Positions 1 to 9,358 of a stretch of 36,024 nt of DNA are shown here, one piece after another; within the stretch, counting starts at the first letter, position 1; every line of letters begins with the position of its first letter. Source of the DNA: CAZQYB01 sp964582985 (lineage in GTDB: Bacteria > Planctomycetota > Phycisphaerae > Sedimentisphaerales > Anaerobacaceae). The notes under the pieces are model-generated. The model was given only the letters and a program-made list of their open reading frames with translations, was not told the origin of the DNA and made no database searches. Where the stretch lies: positions 1 to 36,024 of the forward strand of contig CAZOUM010000030.1 of NCBI GenBank assembly GCA_964582985.1, given 5' to 3'. Made by a program: the position numbers and the translations under genes.

Positions 1-1469
1 TCTTCTTCTCCGATAATATTGAGAACCTTAATACCTGCGAGCTGGCAGTAGGCCTTGAATGGAAGTTTGAGGTCGCCGTATATGAACAATTGGTGGAATC
101 CCTTGATGTCGCGCGAGTCTTTTGCATTGTCCACTTCGATTTCAAGAGAAGTTCGGCAGCCGCCGGAGGGCGGGGTCTCGATATTGCGAAGGACGCGTCC
201 GGTGCCGAGGATTAATTTTTCCGGACCAGCAAAGTCTATCACGGTGACCTTCTGGTCGATGCGCCAAAGGACCTGCATTGCGACGCCGATGTTGGATTCG
301 GAGTGGCTGCGCAGAATGAACGGCGCGGGGGGTTTGTCAAAGCCATCGAGTTTAGTCGCGCAGGTGCAGTGGGCGCCCATCAGGGTATTGTTGACTGTGT
401 TTGGCGCGGGGTCCTGCATAAAGCCGGGCCGGTCGAACAGAAGGTTTGTAAGGCGTGTTGAGATAGCTGCCTTCCAGTCAGCCTCGCAGGTGCCGAGTCC
501 GCCCTCGTCACGGAGCCGCGAGAAAGCCATACAGGGCGGCTGAATCAGGTGCCGAGTAACGGGACCGAGGCAATCCATCGAAAAACCCTGGCAGTTCTCA
601 GCGGCCATAAGACGTTTGCAGACGATGTAGTTCTTGGCGGCGTTGAGGATGTCCCGCTTGGTCGGCTCGACAATCTTTTTGGCTTTTTTGGCATAGTGGT
701 TGGCCATAGCTCGCACCTCATCGGTCGCCTGAACCTTCTTGAATTCTTCGGGGAAGCGGCTTTCAGGGATGTAGTGTAGCGTGGTGCCAACGACATCGAG
801 CTTGCGGTCCCTGGTTTCTTTGCCTTTGGCTATGCAGATACGGGTGTTCTTCATCTTGTTGATGGTACTGAGCATCCGGACACCAAAGTCCAGCCACTGT
901 ACATCCTGCGTGGCGGCGACGAAGACGCCGGGGATGTTCCGGCTGCCCTGGAGGTCTTTGGTGAAGGAAGTCCCCATCGGGCTAAAGACAATAGTCGGGA
1001 TGTTGCCCCGGTTCTTGGCGATGTTGTTAGTGTGAGCCCAGGACCTAAAGCCGGTATGATGCAGGCACATACTGATAATCATTAGTCCGTCCGGCGGGGT
1101 CTTTTTGAGATTTTCGAGGAAAGAGTTGACGAGGTCAGGACTGTGGAGCGGCTCGGCCATAACCCTCAAGTCGACACCAAACTTTTTGGCGGCGTCGGTC
1201 AGCACCTTGGTGTATTGGCGCTGGCGCTGCTTTATGTTGTAAGCGGCGCCGGGCCAGCCCATCCAGTAGCTATCGATGTTGGGACGAACGAATGCCGCTC
1301 GAACCAAAGGCTTATTGGCGGAACTCGGCTCTGCGGCGAAGAGGGACGAGGCGAAGTCGAGCACGCCCAACTCTGTAGCCGCCGCCACGGTACCCGCCGC
1401 TGCCAGGAAACTGCGACGATTCATCGTAAGGGGACAACCGGATTCAGCACAGGTTTTGTTGGCTTCCAT
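1..1469 (-). CDS. Tat-exported L-fucose/arabinose isomerase-like protein (C-terminus cut by window edge)
   Basis: An open frame of about 489 codons runs off the left edge without a stop. The start is ATG at 1469, with AGGAGG (1482-1477) seven bases upstream. The N-terminus has a twin-arginine motif (NRRSFLAAAG, residues ~17-26) and then an Ala-rich stretch, so export by the Tat pathway is likely; an ATG at 1424 just before that motif is an alternative start. The body has a Rossmann-like N-terminal half. The C-terminal half has the pattern of fucose/arabinose isomerase proteins: PPCMAFSRLRDEG, then GTCEADW, FDRPGFMQDP, and a late MGAHC. Those families convert aldoses to ketoses in the cytoplasm, so an exported member probably does something else or acts on extracellular sugars; the substrate is unknown. 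It lies 83 bases downstream of pckG on the same strand. Family call fairly sure; activity not. Confidence 0.8.
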   Translation of the reverse strand, partial: MEANKTCAESGCPLTMNRRSFLAAAGTVAAATELGVLDFASSLFAAEPSSANKPLVRAAFVRPNIDSYWMGWPGAAYNIKQRQRQYTKVLTDAAKKFGVDLRVMAEPLHSPDLVNSFLENLKKTPPDGLMIISMCLHHTGFRSWAHTNNIAKNRGNIPTIVFSPMGTSFTKDLQGSRNIPGVFVAATQDVQWLDFGVRMLSTINKMKNTRICIAKGKETRDRKLDVVGTTLHYIPESRFPEEFKKVQATDEVRAMANHYAKKAKKIVEPTKRDILNAAKNYIVCKRLMAAENCQGFSMDCLGPVTRHLIQPPCMAFSRLRDEGGLGTCEADWKAAISTRLTNLLFDRPGFMQDPAPNTVNNTLMGAHCTCATKLDGFDKPPAPFILRSHSESNIGVAMQVLWRIDQKVTVIDFAGPEKLILGTGRVLRNIETPPSGGCRTSLEIEVDNAKDSRDIKGFHQLFIYGDLKLPFKAYCQLAGIKVLNIIGEE

Positions 1470-1552
1470 TATGATTCCTCCTAAAATGTAATTTGCCGTT
1501 TACCATTTCTTAAAGATATGCACAATATATACAGATTACAGTTGATTGTCTA

Positions 1553-3436
1553 TTAAATTATCAAATCAAGCGGTGAGATGTAATCGCTGTGCTTGTCGCC
1601 AGCTGCTTTTAGACGTCTGCGGACTTCGTCAAACGTCTCGAAAAGGACCTGCGGCGTATCGGAAACCATTTGTTTGTAGATGTCTTCAACCCGGTTGAGC
1701 TTGGCAAGGTTTTCGGGTACTCGAAGAGTAAACTGCCGGACATAGTCTGCCTGGGTGTACTCGGCATCGAGATGCTCTTTGAATAGTCTTTTAAGGTCTT
1801 CGTATTTCGGTATAAAGCCGGTCGGCGTTTCGATGGCGTCAACATCGCCGTTTACGCGAAGCTCAGCCCAGAGAATCCAGACTTTCTTGTCGGCCATCCC
1901 GTTTAGATAGCTGCCTTCTTCGTCTTTAAGGAAGTAATTGACTGAGAAAATCGAAGGTGGGTCATCGACGCCTTTGGCGAAATCGAGATTGTTCCGGATA
2001 TATCGACCGAGAGGAATAGAAAGAAAATCAAGATTGGACATTAAGTTGAAGGTCCTGACGCCTTCTTCGCCGAGAGTTGCGGCGGTGGTTTCCGATTCGA
2101 GGGCGGCCCCTTTTATGATGATGCCTTCCGTCCAGTTGAAAGCCTGCTCGACCGGGACCCAGGTGTCACTGTCGCGTCCGCCATAAACGATACCGCCTAC
2201 GGGGACACCGTCCGGGTCGTCGAGTAACGGGTCGCGGTTACTAAGGTCCGGGATATTCAGGCAATAGCGGGCATTTCTGTGCGAGGCCGTAATTTCCTTG
2301 CCGTCGGCGTCCCTTTTGCCTTTGTGCCATTTGCCGGAATGGTCGATTCCTTCGGTCGGCAATTCGCTGCCCATACCGAGCCAATGCGGTTTGTTGTTAC
2401 TGTCGATAAGAACGTTTGAGAAGATGATGTCACCGGGCCTGGTGAGGGCCTCGTGAATGACGGGGTCGTCTTCGGCATTGACGTCACGAATGATGCCGAA
2501 AATTCCCTTTTCGACATTTACACAGCGGGTTTGCCCGCCTTTTTTACGCAGGTAAGCAATATCATCACCGACGATGGTCTGTCCCGGTATCATAGATGTA
2601 GAGGTTTTTCCACAGGCCGACGGGAATGCGCCGGCAAAGTAAGTTACACGTCCGCCGGGTCCGTGAGCGCCCATAAGGAACATATGCTCGGCAAGCCAGC
2701 CCTCATTTGAGGCTTTTTGAATGGCCAGTCGCAGGGCAAGTTTTTTCAGTCCTATTGTGTTGCCGCCGTATTGGGTGTTGACGCTGTAGACCAGGTTTTC
2801 TTCGAGGTCGATGTAGACCCGGCGTTTGTCGATGTTTTTGCTTACGGCATTTTCCAGTTCACCTTCCGAATGGATAAACCTGAAGAAATCGGGCGAAGAA
2901 CCGATTTTCCTGAACTGCTCGTATCCGGGCCGATACAGGATGATTTCGCTGTGAGCCACGTAGGGCGAATCTGTTATTTGGATACAGGGGATGGAGAAAT
3001 CGGAGTCGGTTGGGCCAAGGCAGAAAAAGCAGACCAGCATTTCACGTCCGGACATTGAATCCTTCAGGAAGGCCCGAACCTCCTCGACGCCGATACTTTT
3101 TTCAATAGATTTGAGACTTTCGCCCAATTGGGAGCCCGGTGACAGTAAGTACTTTGTTCTGCCTTTGTCGCGGGCCTGGTCATGGTATCCGTCGAAGTGA
3201 CAGGTGTGGCCGGTGATGTTAAGGGGTATTTCTTCGCCGTTCTTTATCGCCAGCTCGCGGATATGCGCGATATCGTCAGTCGAACCGGTATATACAAAAA
3301 CCGAAGCCGGATTCGTAAGCTCAATCGCGTCGGCGACAAAATCGTGCATCTTCGGGTTGTCCAGCGCGACGAGTCTGCCGTGATGCTCGGCTGTCAGCCT
3401 CTCTTTTAACAACTTCTTTACATCAGACATCTGCAA
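1553..3436 (-). CDS. pckG: Phosphoenolpyruvate carboxykinase (GTP)
   Basis: Cytoplasmic enzyme converting oxaloacetate and GTP to phosphoenolpyruvate, CO2 and GDP, the entry step to gluconeogenesis. The protein is 627 residues, close to the usual ~600 of the GTP class. Visible motifs: the P-loop FPSACGKTSTS (about residues 268-278), including the reactive Cys typical of GTP-type enzymes; the metal/nucleotide segment GDDIAYLR just after; and the C-terminal block GGRDSDTWVPVEQAFNW. The frame opens with TTG at 3436, six bases from a strong AGGAGG (3448-3443). An in-frame ATG at 3430 would sit 12 bases away, so the TTG is plausible and the two choices differ by only two residues. It is monocistronic or co-transcribed with the Tat protein gene downstream. 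Confidence 0.95.
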   Translation of the reverse strand: MQMSDVKKLLKERLTAEHHGRLVALDNPKMHDFVADAIELTNPASVFVYTGSTDDIAHIRELAIKNGEEIPLNITGHTCHFDGYHDQARDKGRTKYLLSPGSQLGESLKSIEKSIGVEEVRAFLKDSMSGREMLVCFFCLGPTDSDFSIPCIQITDSPYVAHSEIILYRPGYEQFRKIGSSPDFFRFIHSEGELENAVSKNIDKRRVYIDLEENLVYSVNTQYGGNTIGLKKLALRLAIQKASNEGWLAEHMFLMGAHGPGGRVTYFAGAFPSACGKTSTSMIPGQTIVGDDIAYLRKKGGQTRCVNVEKGIFGIIRDVNAEDDPVIHEALTRPGDIIFSNVLIDSNNKPHWLGMGSELPTEGIDHSGKWHKGKRDADGKEITASHRNARYCLNIPDLSNRDPLLDDPDGVPVGGIVYGGRDSDTWVPVEQAFNWTEGIIIKGAALESETTAATLGEEGVRTFNLMSNLDFLSIPLGRYIRNNLDFAKGVDDPPSIFSVNYFLKDEEGSYLNGMADKKVWILWAELRVNGDVDAIETPTGFIPKYEDLKRLFKEHLDAEYTQADYVRQFTLRVPENLAKLNRVEDIYKQMVSDTPQVLFETFDEVRRRLKAAGDKHSDYISPLDLII

Positions 3437-3799
3437 ACGTTACCTCCTTAGTATTTGGTTAAGTCCAAAAAAACCACGAGATTCTAAACTATCGAGCTAT
3501 TTGGCGTCAAGCCGTTTTCCAAAAATCGTCCCCTTGTTTATTTTGCCGTGTACCGGACGAATATCATCTATGGGGCAAAAATGGAGTTACAGCAGGAGCT
3601 ATGGGTGACAGTTGGCCCGGCGAGCGTGCTGTATCTTCCAAATCCGCCATTTAATCGTTGCTTTTTGACGCATCTGGTGATACAATACGCGATACACGCC
3701 CAGGAAGGTTTTATTTACGAGGCGAGCGACGAAGGATGAGGTTGTTTTTCTGTAATTATCTGTAAATACAGCACTTATGCACTTTAAAAGAGGGGTGTT
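3437..3799. other. Intergenic region between divergent genes
   Basis: 363 bases between pckG (minus) and the Calx-beta/LamG gene (plus). It should hold promoters for both. The only reading frames in it (for example 3548-3739) show no family resemblance or ribosome binding site, so I call no gene here. Confidence 0.6.
3658..3686 (+). promoter_or_regulatory. Candidate sigma70-type promoter for the 3800 gene
   Basis: TTGCTT (3658-3663) is followed after exactly 17 bases by TACAAT (3681-3686). This would give a 5' leader of about 105 bases before the ATG at 3800. Found by eye only. Confidence 0.35.
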
Positions 3800-6700
3800 A
3801 TGGACCTTAGGCCCAAGGACCAAAAACTGACGTTTTTAGCTTTTATTGTTTTGTTGACGGTGCCGTTTGGCACGATGGTCTGCGCGGCCACAATCACCGA
3901 AACGTTCGACAGCGACCTCGGCAATTTTGACACCGCGGTGAACAATCGGGTAAATGGCAACGATTGGGGATGGTCGAACACAAACAACGCCGGCGGAACC
4001 GCCGGTGAGTTGGGCGGGAGAGAAAAACGGACCGGGGACGACTATGTCTGTGACGCGACCTTAGGTGGTTCGCTTACCGAGAACGACGCCATCATAATGA
4101 GGGGAAAAGGTTGGCTCAGGAACGATGATGCAGACGGCGTCTTTTTTGTCGGCTACCGAGCAGTGGGCGGCGGCAGCGGCAGTCTGGGAATTGTGCTCGA
4201 AGAACCAAAGGATGATACATCCGGCAGGTTTCGTATGACGCTGAAAGCCGGTGGTGCCGAGTCGGACACATATTGGCCGGTACCTGATGATACACCCTTT
4301 GAGTTTGACCTGAGCTATAACCCTGTTACGAAAGTGCTTTCAGGGACAATCAACGGACAGTTTGCTACGGCTGATATTGGGACAGTTGGTTCGTTTAGTG
4401 TCGATGCATTCGGGGTCTTCGACACCAGCAGCGACTCAAGAAGTCAGTACTTTGATTTTGCGTTCGACGACCTTGAGTATACCCTTCCGGCCGTAAGCGT
4501 AGGGTTTGAGACGGCGTCGTCGGGTGCTCTCGAAAGTGTAAGCCCGGCTGTCCTTAATGTGGTTCTGGCCATACCTCAAGAGAACACCGTCACAGTGGAC
4601 TACGCAATTGGCGGCGGCAGCGCTACCAATGGCGAGGATTACATCCTGACACCCGGAAAGCTAACGTTTGAGCCGTGTGACGTGAACGAAATAATCAGCA
4701 TCACTATCATAAACGACGGTAATGACGAGGAAAATGAGACGATAGTGATAACATTGTCGAATCCGAACGGCGTGGAATTAGGCGCTGCACAGCACACCTA
4801 CACGATTATCGACCCGAGGCCTGACGTGCAGTTCACAACGGCTTCCAGCAGCGGTGTCGAGGAGAATTTGCCGGCTACTATCCATGTCAGTTTATCGCAC
4901 CCTTCGAACGAGACTGTAACGGTTGAATATTCGGTCGTCGGAGGCACAGCTACCGGAGGGGGGGTGGACTATAATTTGCCTGCCGGCACATTGCAGTTCG
5001 AGCCGTGCGAGGTGACAAAGTTTATCAGTATCGAGATTGTGGAGGACGCATGTGACGAGGGGGCCGAGACAATTGAGTTGATATTGTCTGACCCCAACAT
5101 CGCTAAATTGGGGGACCCATGGCAGCATACCTACACCATCAGGGACGTACATTTTAAATCTTTCGCCGACAGTCATACCGTAGCCTTGTGGCTTTTCGAT
5201 GAAGTCGACTATCCGCACACTACGCTGACCGATGCCAGCGAATATGAAAAGGCGGACCTCTGCTTAATGGATGGTGGCACTATGGTTACCGGCAGATTCG
5301 GCAGAGCCCTTCAGGTGGGGTCTGGTTATGCGGTCTGTTATGCAGGTTTTGCAGGTAAGGTCCCGGAAGAGGAGTTGCGGGAAGCGGATGGAACCCCGAG
5401 CGGTCTTTGGGGTCCGACCGAAGGTTCGGGGGCACTGCTTAACGGACTCGCCGGTGATACGTGGACAATTGAACTGTGGTTGAACCTTTCATCGGGCGGC
5501 AGCGGCATTTCCATTATTGATTTGGGACAGGCGTATGAGCCGGGTCTATCTTTGACGCTAAATGGAAGCTCTTTAGAGCTGGTGAATTATTACGCCGGCG
5601 TTCAGGCCACGTGTCCGACCGGGCAGTTGACCGGCGGCTGGCATCATGTTGCCTTTACGCGGGATGGCCCAACTGTTCGTCATTTTCATGATGGCGCCGA
5701 GCAGACCACTCCGACCGTTTCGTCGGTTTCAGTACAGCCGATACCTGATTTACAAATACCCACGGACCGTGAGCACGAAAGCCGTGGTTTTGAGAATATG
5801 GATTTTGAACAGCGCAGGCAGAACCGGTTCAATTTTGCCATAGGAACTGACCGTCATGCAAGCAACTCCGCAAGTGGTATGATAGACGAGATGCGCGTAT
5901 CTGACCTCGTTCGTTATTCCGTCAATTTTACACCCGAGAGCTTTTCCAGAAATTATGGTCCCGGTGCACCTTTGCCTTCTGTGATAAACGGCCCGGAGCT
6001 TCTGTTTCCATCCGGTTCTCCGAACGAGCCGGTGCAGATTGGCTCGCGGAAGCACGTCTTTATTGATGATGCTATTATTGGCGGCATGTCAGATGTGCAA
6101 ATCACAATGAACCAGCCATACGGCAAGCAAGCAATCACGAAGGATTTTTCGATAGAGAAGTCGGCGTGGCGACCGAGTGTCCTTGATGTGGACGGCGTAG
6201 TCTATATGGCTATTCCAGAAGGGTATAGCTCGAACACCGGAACAACATACCTGGCGACTTCTTCAGATGGACTTGATTTTACTATGCAGGAGCCAATAAT
6301 TACTGAGGCGCCCCTGTATGGTTCATTCTTTAAGGACCTTAATCCCAATGTGACTCCTGAAGAACAGTACAAGGTGAACGCGTTTGTAGCCAACAGGGGT
6401 ATGTATATGTATGTGTCACCCGACGGGTTAAACTGGCGGCGAAATGAGACGATTCAGCTTCCGCTGCGCAGCGGCGGCGAAGGCGAATGTTTCTGGGACG
6501 ACCAGCGAGGAAGATACGCCAGCTACATCAAGCGTGACAGCAGTTTTGACGACCCGGATGAAGAATGTGCGGATGCCAGTGGGCGGGTTGCAACGGGTTT
6601 CTGGACGGATGAGATTCTGAAGGCGTGGCCGTTCTACGAGATGGTAACGCCCTATTTTGAGGGATATCCATTCCCTTCAGTTACCTGTGAAGGCCCTGTC

Positions 6701-7513
6701 GAATTCGATGTTACCGCAGCGACCCAGGTTTATAGAACCCGTGCTATAAAATATCCGTGGGCGCCTGATGTGTATTTGGCTTTTGTTTGGAGGTATCCCG
6801 ACGATGACAATCCCAGACACGTTGACCTTGGAATCAGCCGGGATGGTGAGAACTGGTCTTTCTTCGGCACGAACTGGTACATTCCACTCGGCTCAGAAGA
6901 TGAAGAACTGTCGCTGTATGGCCTGATTCGCCGGGGCGATGAAATCTGGCAGTACGTCGATGAGGGCGGAGCGCACGGGGGTTCCGCCCCGCGATACTAC
7001 TACCGTTATAAGCAGCGGCTGGATGGATTTGTGTCACTCGATGCGGGAGGCACCACCGGCACGGCTATTACGCGGCCGCTGGTTTTTCAAGGCGATAGGC
7101 TTGTGTTGAATATTGCCGCCACGGGTTCGGCCAAGGTCGCTATCTGCAATGAATTCTTTACGGAGATACCCGGTTTTGGGCTTAGTGATTGCAACCTGAT
7201 TCAAGCTGACTCTGTCGAGCATGTGGTTACCTGGAACGGGGACTGGGATGTGAGCAGTCTTGCAGGGACGGTGGTTCGTTTGAAGTTCCAGATACAAAAC
7301 ACCAAACTATATGCCTTCCAGTTCAGATATTTGGGCGATATTGACGGCAGCGGTGTTGTGGACTGGGCCGACGTAAAGGCTTTGGGCGACGAGTGGCTGA
7401 ACGACTGTGCCGGACCAGGCTGGTGTGCCGGCTGTGATATTAACCAGGACTACATAGTGGACTTTGAAGATTACGGGATTTTGTCCTCGCAATGGCGTGA
7501 GGGAAGTCCGTAG
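3800..7513 (+). CDS. Secreted Calx-beta / LamG / beta-propeller / dockerin-type protein
   Basis: 1237 residues. The ATG at 3800 follows GAGGGG by four bases. A Sec-type signal peptide covers about residues 1-30 (hydrophobic core, then VCAA). Modules in order: an N-terminal beta-rich region (~31-230); two Calx-beta repeats (~231-337 and ~341-448, each with the xVxYxxxGGxAxxGxDY pattern); a LamG-like concanavalin fold (~459-700, with WTIELWLNL and WHHVAFTRDG); a region resembling five-bladed glycoside-hydrolase-type propellers (~730-1070, with YLATSSDGLDF and LGISRDGENWSFFG); a beta-sandwich (~1077-1175, FVSLDAGG onward); and a two-repeat dockerin-type end (~1178-1237, DIDGSGVVDWAD and DINQDYIVDFED). 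Probably binds or acts on extracellular polysaccharide. I cannot assign catalytic residues, so enzyme activity stays open. It ends at a bidirectional terminator shared with the opposite operon. Confidence 0.85.
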   Translation: MDLRPKDQKLTFLAFIVLLTVPFGTMVCAATITETFDSDLGNFDTAVNNRVNGNDWGWSNTNNAGGTAGELGGREKRTGDDYVCDATLGGSLTENDAIIMRGKGWLRNDDADGVFFVGYRAVGGGSGSLGIVLEEPKDDTSGRFRMTLKAGGAESDTYWPVPDDTPFEFDLSYNPVTKVLSGTINGQFATADIGTVGSFSVDAFGVFDTSSDSRSQYFDFAFDDLEYTLPAVSVGFETASSGALESVSPAVLNVVLAIPQENTVTVDYAIGGGSATNGEDYILTPGKLTFEPCDVNEIISITIINDGNDEENETIVITLSNPNGVELGAAQHTYTIIDPRPDVQFTTASSSGVEENLPATIHVSLSHPSNETVTVEYSVVGGTATGGGVDYNLPAGTLQFEPCEVTKFISIEIVEDACDEGAETIELILSDPNIAKLGDPWQHTYTIRDVHFKSFADSHTVALWLFDEVDYPHTTLTDASEYEKADLCLMDGGTMVTGRFGRALQVGSGYAVCYAGFAGKVPEEELREADGTPSGLWGPTEGSGALLNGLAGDTWTIELWLNLSSGGSGISIIDLGQAYEPGLSLTLNGSSLELVNYYAGVQATCPTGQLTGGWHHVAFTRDGPTVRHFHDGAEQTTPTVSSVSVQPIPDLQIPTDREHESRGFENMDFEQRRQNRFNFAIGTDRHASNSASGMIDEMRVSDLVRYSVNFTPESFSRNYGPGAPLPSVINGPELLFPSGSPNEPVQIGSRKHVFIDDAIIGGMSDVQITMNQPYGKQAITKDFSIEKSAWRPSVLDVDGVVYMAIPEGYSSNTGTTYLATSSDGLDFTMQEPIITEAPLYGSFFKDLNPNVTPEEQYKVNAFVANRGMYMYVSPDGLNWRRNETIQLPLRSGGEGECFWDDQRGRYASYIKRDSSFDDPDEECADASGRVATGFWTDEILKAWPFYEMVTPYFEGYPFPSVTCEGPVEFDVTAATQVYRTRAIKYPWAPDVYLAFVWRYPDDDNPRHVDLGISRDGENWSFFGTNWYIPLGSEDEELSLYGLIRRGDEIWQYVDEGGAHGGSAPRYYYRYKQRLDGFVSLDAGGTTGTAITRPLVFQGDRLVLNIAATGSAKVAICNEFFTEIPGFGLSDCNLIQADSVEHVVTWNGDWDVSSLAGTVVRLKFQIQNTKLYAFQFRYLGDIDGSGVVDWADVKALGDEWLNDCAGPGWCAGCDINQDYIVDFEDYGILSSQWREGSP

Positions 7514-7562
7514 CCGTAGTTTTCGGGCAGTCGCAGACCCCTTCCAACCGGGGGAAACGTAA

Positions 7563-7595
7563 AATAAGCCGGGCCAAAAGCGGGCCCGGTTTATT
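7563..7595. terminator. Bidirectional hairpin terminator
   Basis: A 13-base stem (7563-7575 with 7583-7595, one G-T wobble) closes a 7-base loop. A-rich and T-rich ends flank a GC core, so it can act on both strands. It lies between the convergent 3800-7513 gene and the 7617-9897 operon. Confidence 0.75.
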
Positions 7596-7616
7596 CTCTG
7601 TTACACTATATGCAAA

Positions 7617-8891
7617 TCACTTCTTGAGCTTGAACTCATACTCGTGAATTTTGCGTTTATCCAAATCTTTGCCTTGGCAGCGGAGTATGAAACTATTTTC
7701 TTTTCGTTCGTATCGAAAATCTTTGCCGCTGAACAAATCCTTCGGTGACCCGATGGGAAGCATATCCGGTAATCGTCCGGTCCTGGCTTTTATCAAATAG
7801 ATATCGACAGCCGTTAAGATGGCGTTGTAGAAGGTGCTGTGCTTGACTTGATAATGGTAGACTCTGGGACAGGCGGGCGCAAGAATCGCGGTCAGGGATG
7901 CGTCCGGATTTTCAATCGCATCCTTTTCCGGTTTATCACCCAGTGCCTTCAGTTTCTTATACGCTTGAGCATACGGCAAATCAAGTGTCGATATCAGCCC
8001 GGCCATGTGATTTTGCCAGTAAATCCTGTTTCTTTCAAAGAATTTATCGTCGCCGGCTCGGATACGGTCGACAGCAATTTGTTCAAAGTCGCGACTGCTC
8101 GATTCCGCATTTTCCTGCGCATCAGACGTTTTCTTCTTGGGAACGTTGTCAGCCGGGCCTAACGACACAAGACCTTCAAGGACCACGGAGAGAATCTTCT
8201 CAACTCTATCCTTTGTCAGGTCTACTGCTGTCGATTTGAAATCGTTTTCTATGCTGGTCTTGAGTCCGGCAAGCGTGAGAGATTCTTTCTCTACCTTGGC
8301 CAATTCCTTTTTCAGCCAATTTAGAGTCTGCCGGTCCTGCGGCATTTCCGACAGAATAGCATGGATACATTCGTTTGCCATTTCAGTGATTGCCGTACCC
8401 ACCAGGAAGGAAATAATCATATCATCGCCCGCATGAGCGGCCATTTTGTGAGCGGTCAAACAACGGCTCAGGGCGGTCCTGTAGTCCCCTTCTGCTGCCA
8501 GAATTTTTGCATCAACAATAAGAATTTGTGACAGATTCCTATATGCAGAGAGATGGGGTATCTGCATAGACGTTCCCTTGGAAAAGTCCAGACCCCAATC
8601 GCAATTTGGAATCTCAGATGCAGTTATTGCATGTTCGATGACATTACGCTGGCTTTCGATGTATTTCTTGAGCCCTTGGGCCCAAGGTCTTTCACCAGGT
8701 TTGATTTTGCCCTTCAGCACATCGTAGAACTTTTCTCGCGTTTTTTCTATCGGCTCCTCGTACAACATAAAGGCTTTGTAGTAAAGCACCGCTGCGTTGT
8801 CCGGTGGGTAAGCGAAGGCCGACTGAGTCGATACCAGTAGTATCACGGCGAGACACATTAGCTTTGTTAATTTGTTGCTGATTGTTTTCAT
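7617..8891 (-). CDS. Secreted protein of unknown function in ECF sigma operon
   Basis: 424 residues. Start ATG at 8891 with AAAGGA seven bases upstream. Residues 1-27 form a clear signal peptide (LMCLAVILLVSTQSAFA) and the mature protein begins YPPDNAA. The rest is largely helical with many charged residues and no enzymatic motif that I recognise. It lies 17 bases after the small membrane protein gene and is the last gene of the sigma operon, so it is probably a target or sensor partner of that regulator (inference). Exported and coupled to the sigma factor is all that can be supported. Confidence 0.75.
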   Translation of the reverse strand: MKTISNKLTKLMCLAVILLVSTQSAFAYPPDNAAVLYYKAFMLYEEPIEKTREKFYDVLKGKIKPGERPWAQGLKKYIESQRNVIEHAITASEIPNCDWGLDFSKGTSMQIPHLSAYRNLSQILIVDAKILAAEGDYRTALSRCLTAHKMAAHAGDDMIISFLVGTAITEMANECIHAILSEMPQDRQTLNWLKKELAKVEKESLTLAGLKTSIENDFKSTAVDLTKDRVEKILSVVLEGLVSLGPADNVPKKKTSDAQENAESSSRDFEQIAVDRIRAGDDKFFERNRIYWQNHMAGLISTLDLPYAQAYKKLKALGDKPEKDAIENPDASLTAILAPACPRVYHYQVKHSTFYNAILTAVDIYLIKARTGRLPDMLPIGSPKDLFSGKDFRYERKENSFILRCQGKDLDKRKIHEYEFKLKK

Positions 8892-8908
8892 AGTTTTGTC
8901 CTTTCTAA

Positions 8909-9358
8909 TTATGTACCATTAAGTTCTGCGAGCATTTCCTGGACCGTTATGCTGCCCGGCCGGGGGCCTAACATCTCAAAAGCTTTGTCGCATTGTTTTT
9001 CTACCTCTTCCATTCCTCCCCTACGATACGCGATGTTAAGCGACATCGCTGTCATCATCTCGGCAGGGGATTTGGCAACTTCTTGTTTGGTGCCATTTTC
9101 GGTTTGCTTATCCGGGATACGCCGAGCAACAAAAAGACCGACCACCAGGACAATCACCGCCGCTGCGGCAAGTTTTGTCATTCTACTTCGTATGATTATG
9201 CTCCATAGATTCGGCTTATAGTCTGCCGATTTGGCCCGGATTGTCTCTTCCATTGCTGCAAACGAATTATGAAGCACCCGTGTATCCATTTCGGTATCGG
9301 TCGTGATACGCGGCCTTTTAGTTTTTATCAATTTTTCCATCTTCTCTGTTGGTTTCAT
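8909..9358 (-). CDS. Single-pass membrane protein, candidate anti-sigma partner
   Basis: 149 residues with one transmembrane helix at about 61-79 (TKLAAAAVIVLVVGLFVA), a charged N-terminal cytoplasmic part and a C-terminal part expected outside. Its ATG overlaps the sigma factor stop as ATGA (9358-9355), so translation is coupled. Topology and position match anti-sigma factors. However, the HxxxCxxC zinc signature is absent and the only Cys lies in the outer part (residue ~113), so it is not a ZAS-type anti-sigma factor. A structural or adaptor role is possible. Confidence 0.7.
   Translation of the reverse strand: MKPTEKMEKLIKTKRPRITTDTEMDTRVLHNSFAAMEETIRAKSADYKPNLWSIIIRSRMTKLAAAAVIVLVVGLFVARRIPDKQTENGTKQEVAKSPAEMMTAMSLNIAYRRGGMEEVEKQCDKAFEMLGPRPGSITVQEMLAELNGT

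Noticed and set aside
1609..1845. 78-codon minus-strand frame inside pckG
   Set aside because: Shadow frame of a confidently assigned enzyme gene.
3548..3823. Short frames on both strands in the pckG/3800 gap
   Set aside because: No family resemblance or ribosome binding site; the region better fits a promoter zone.
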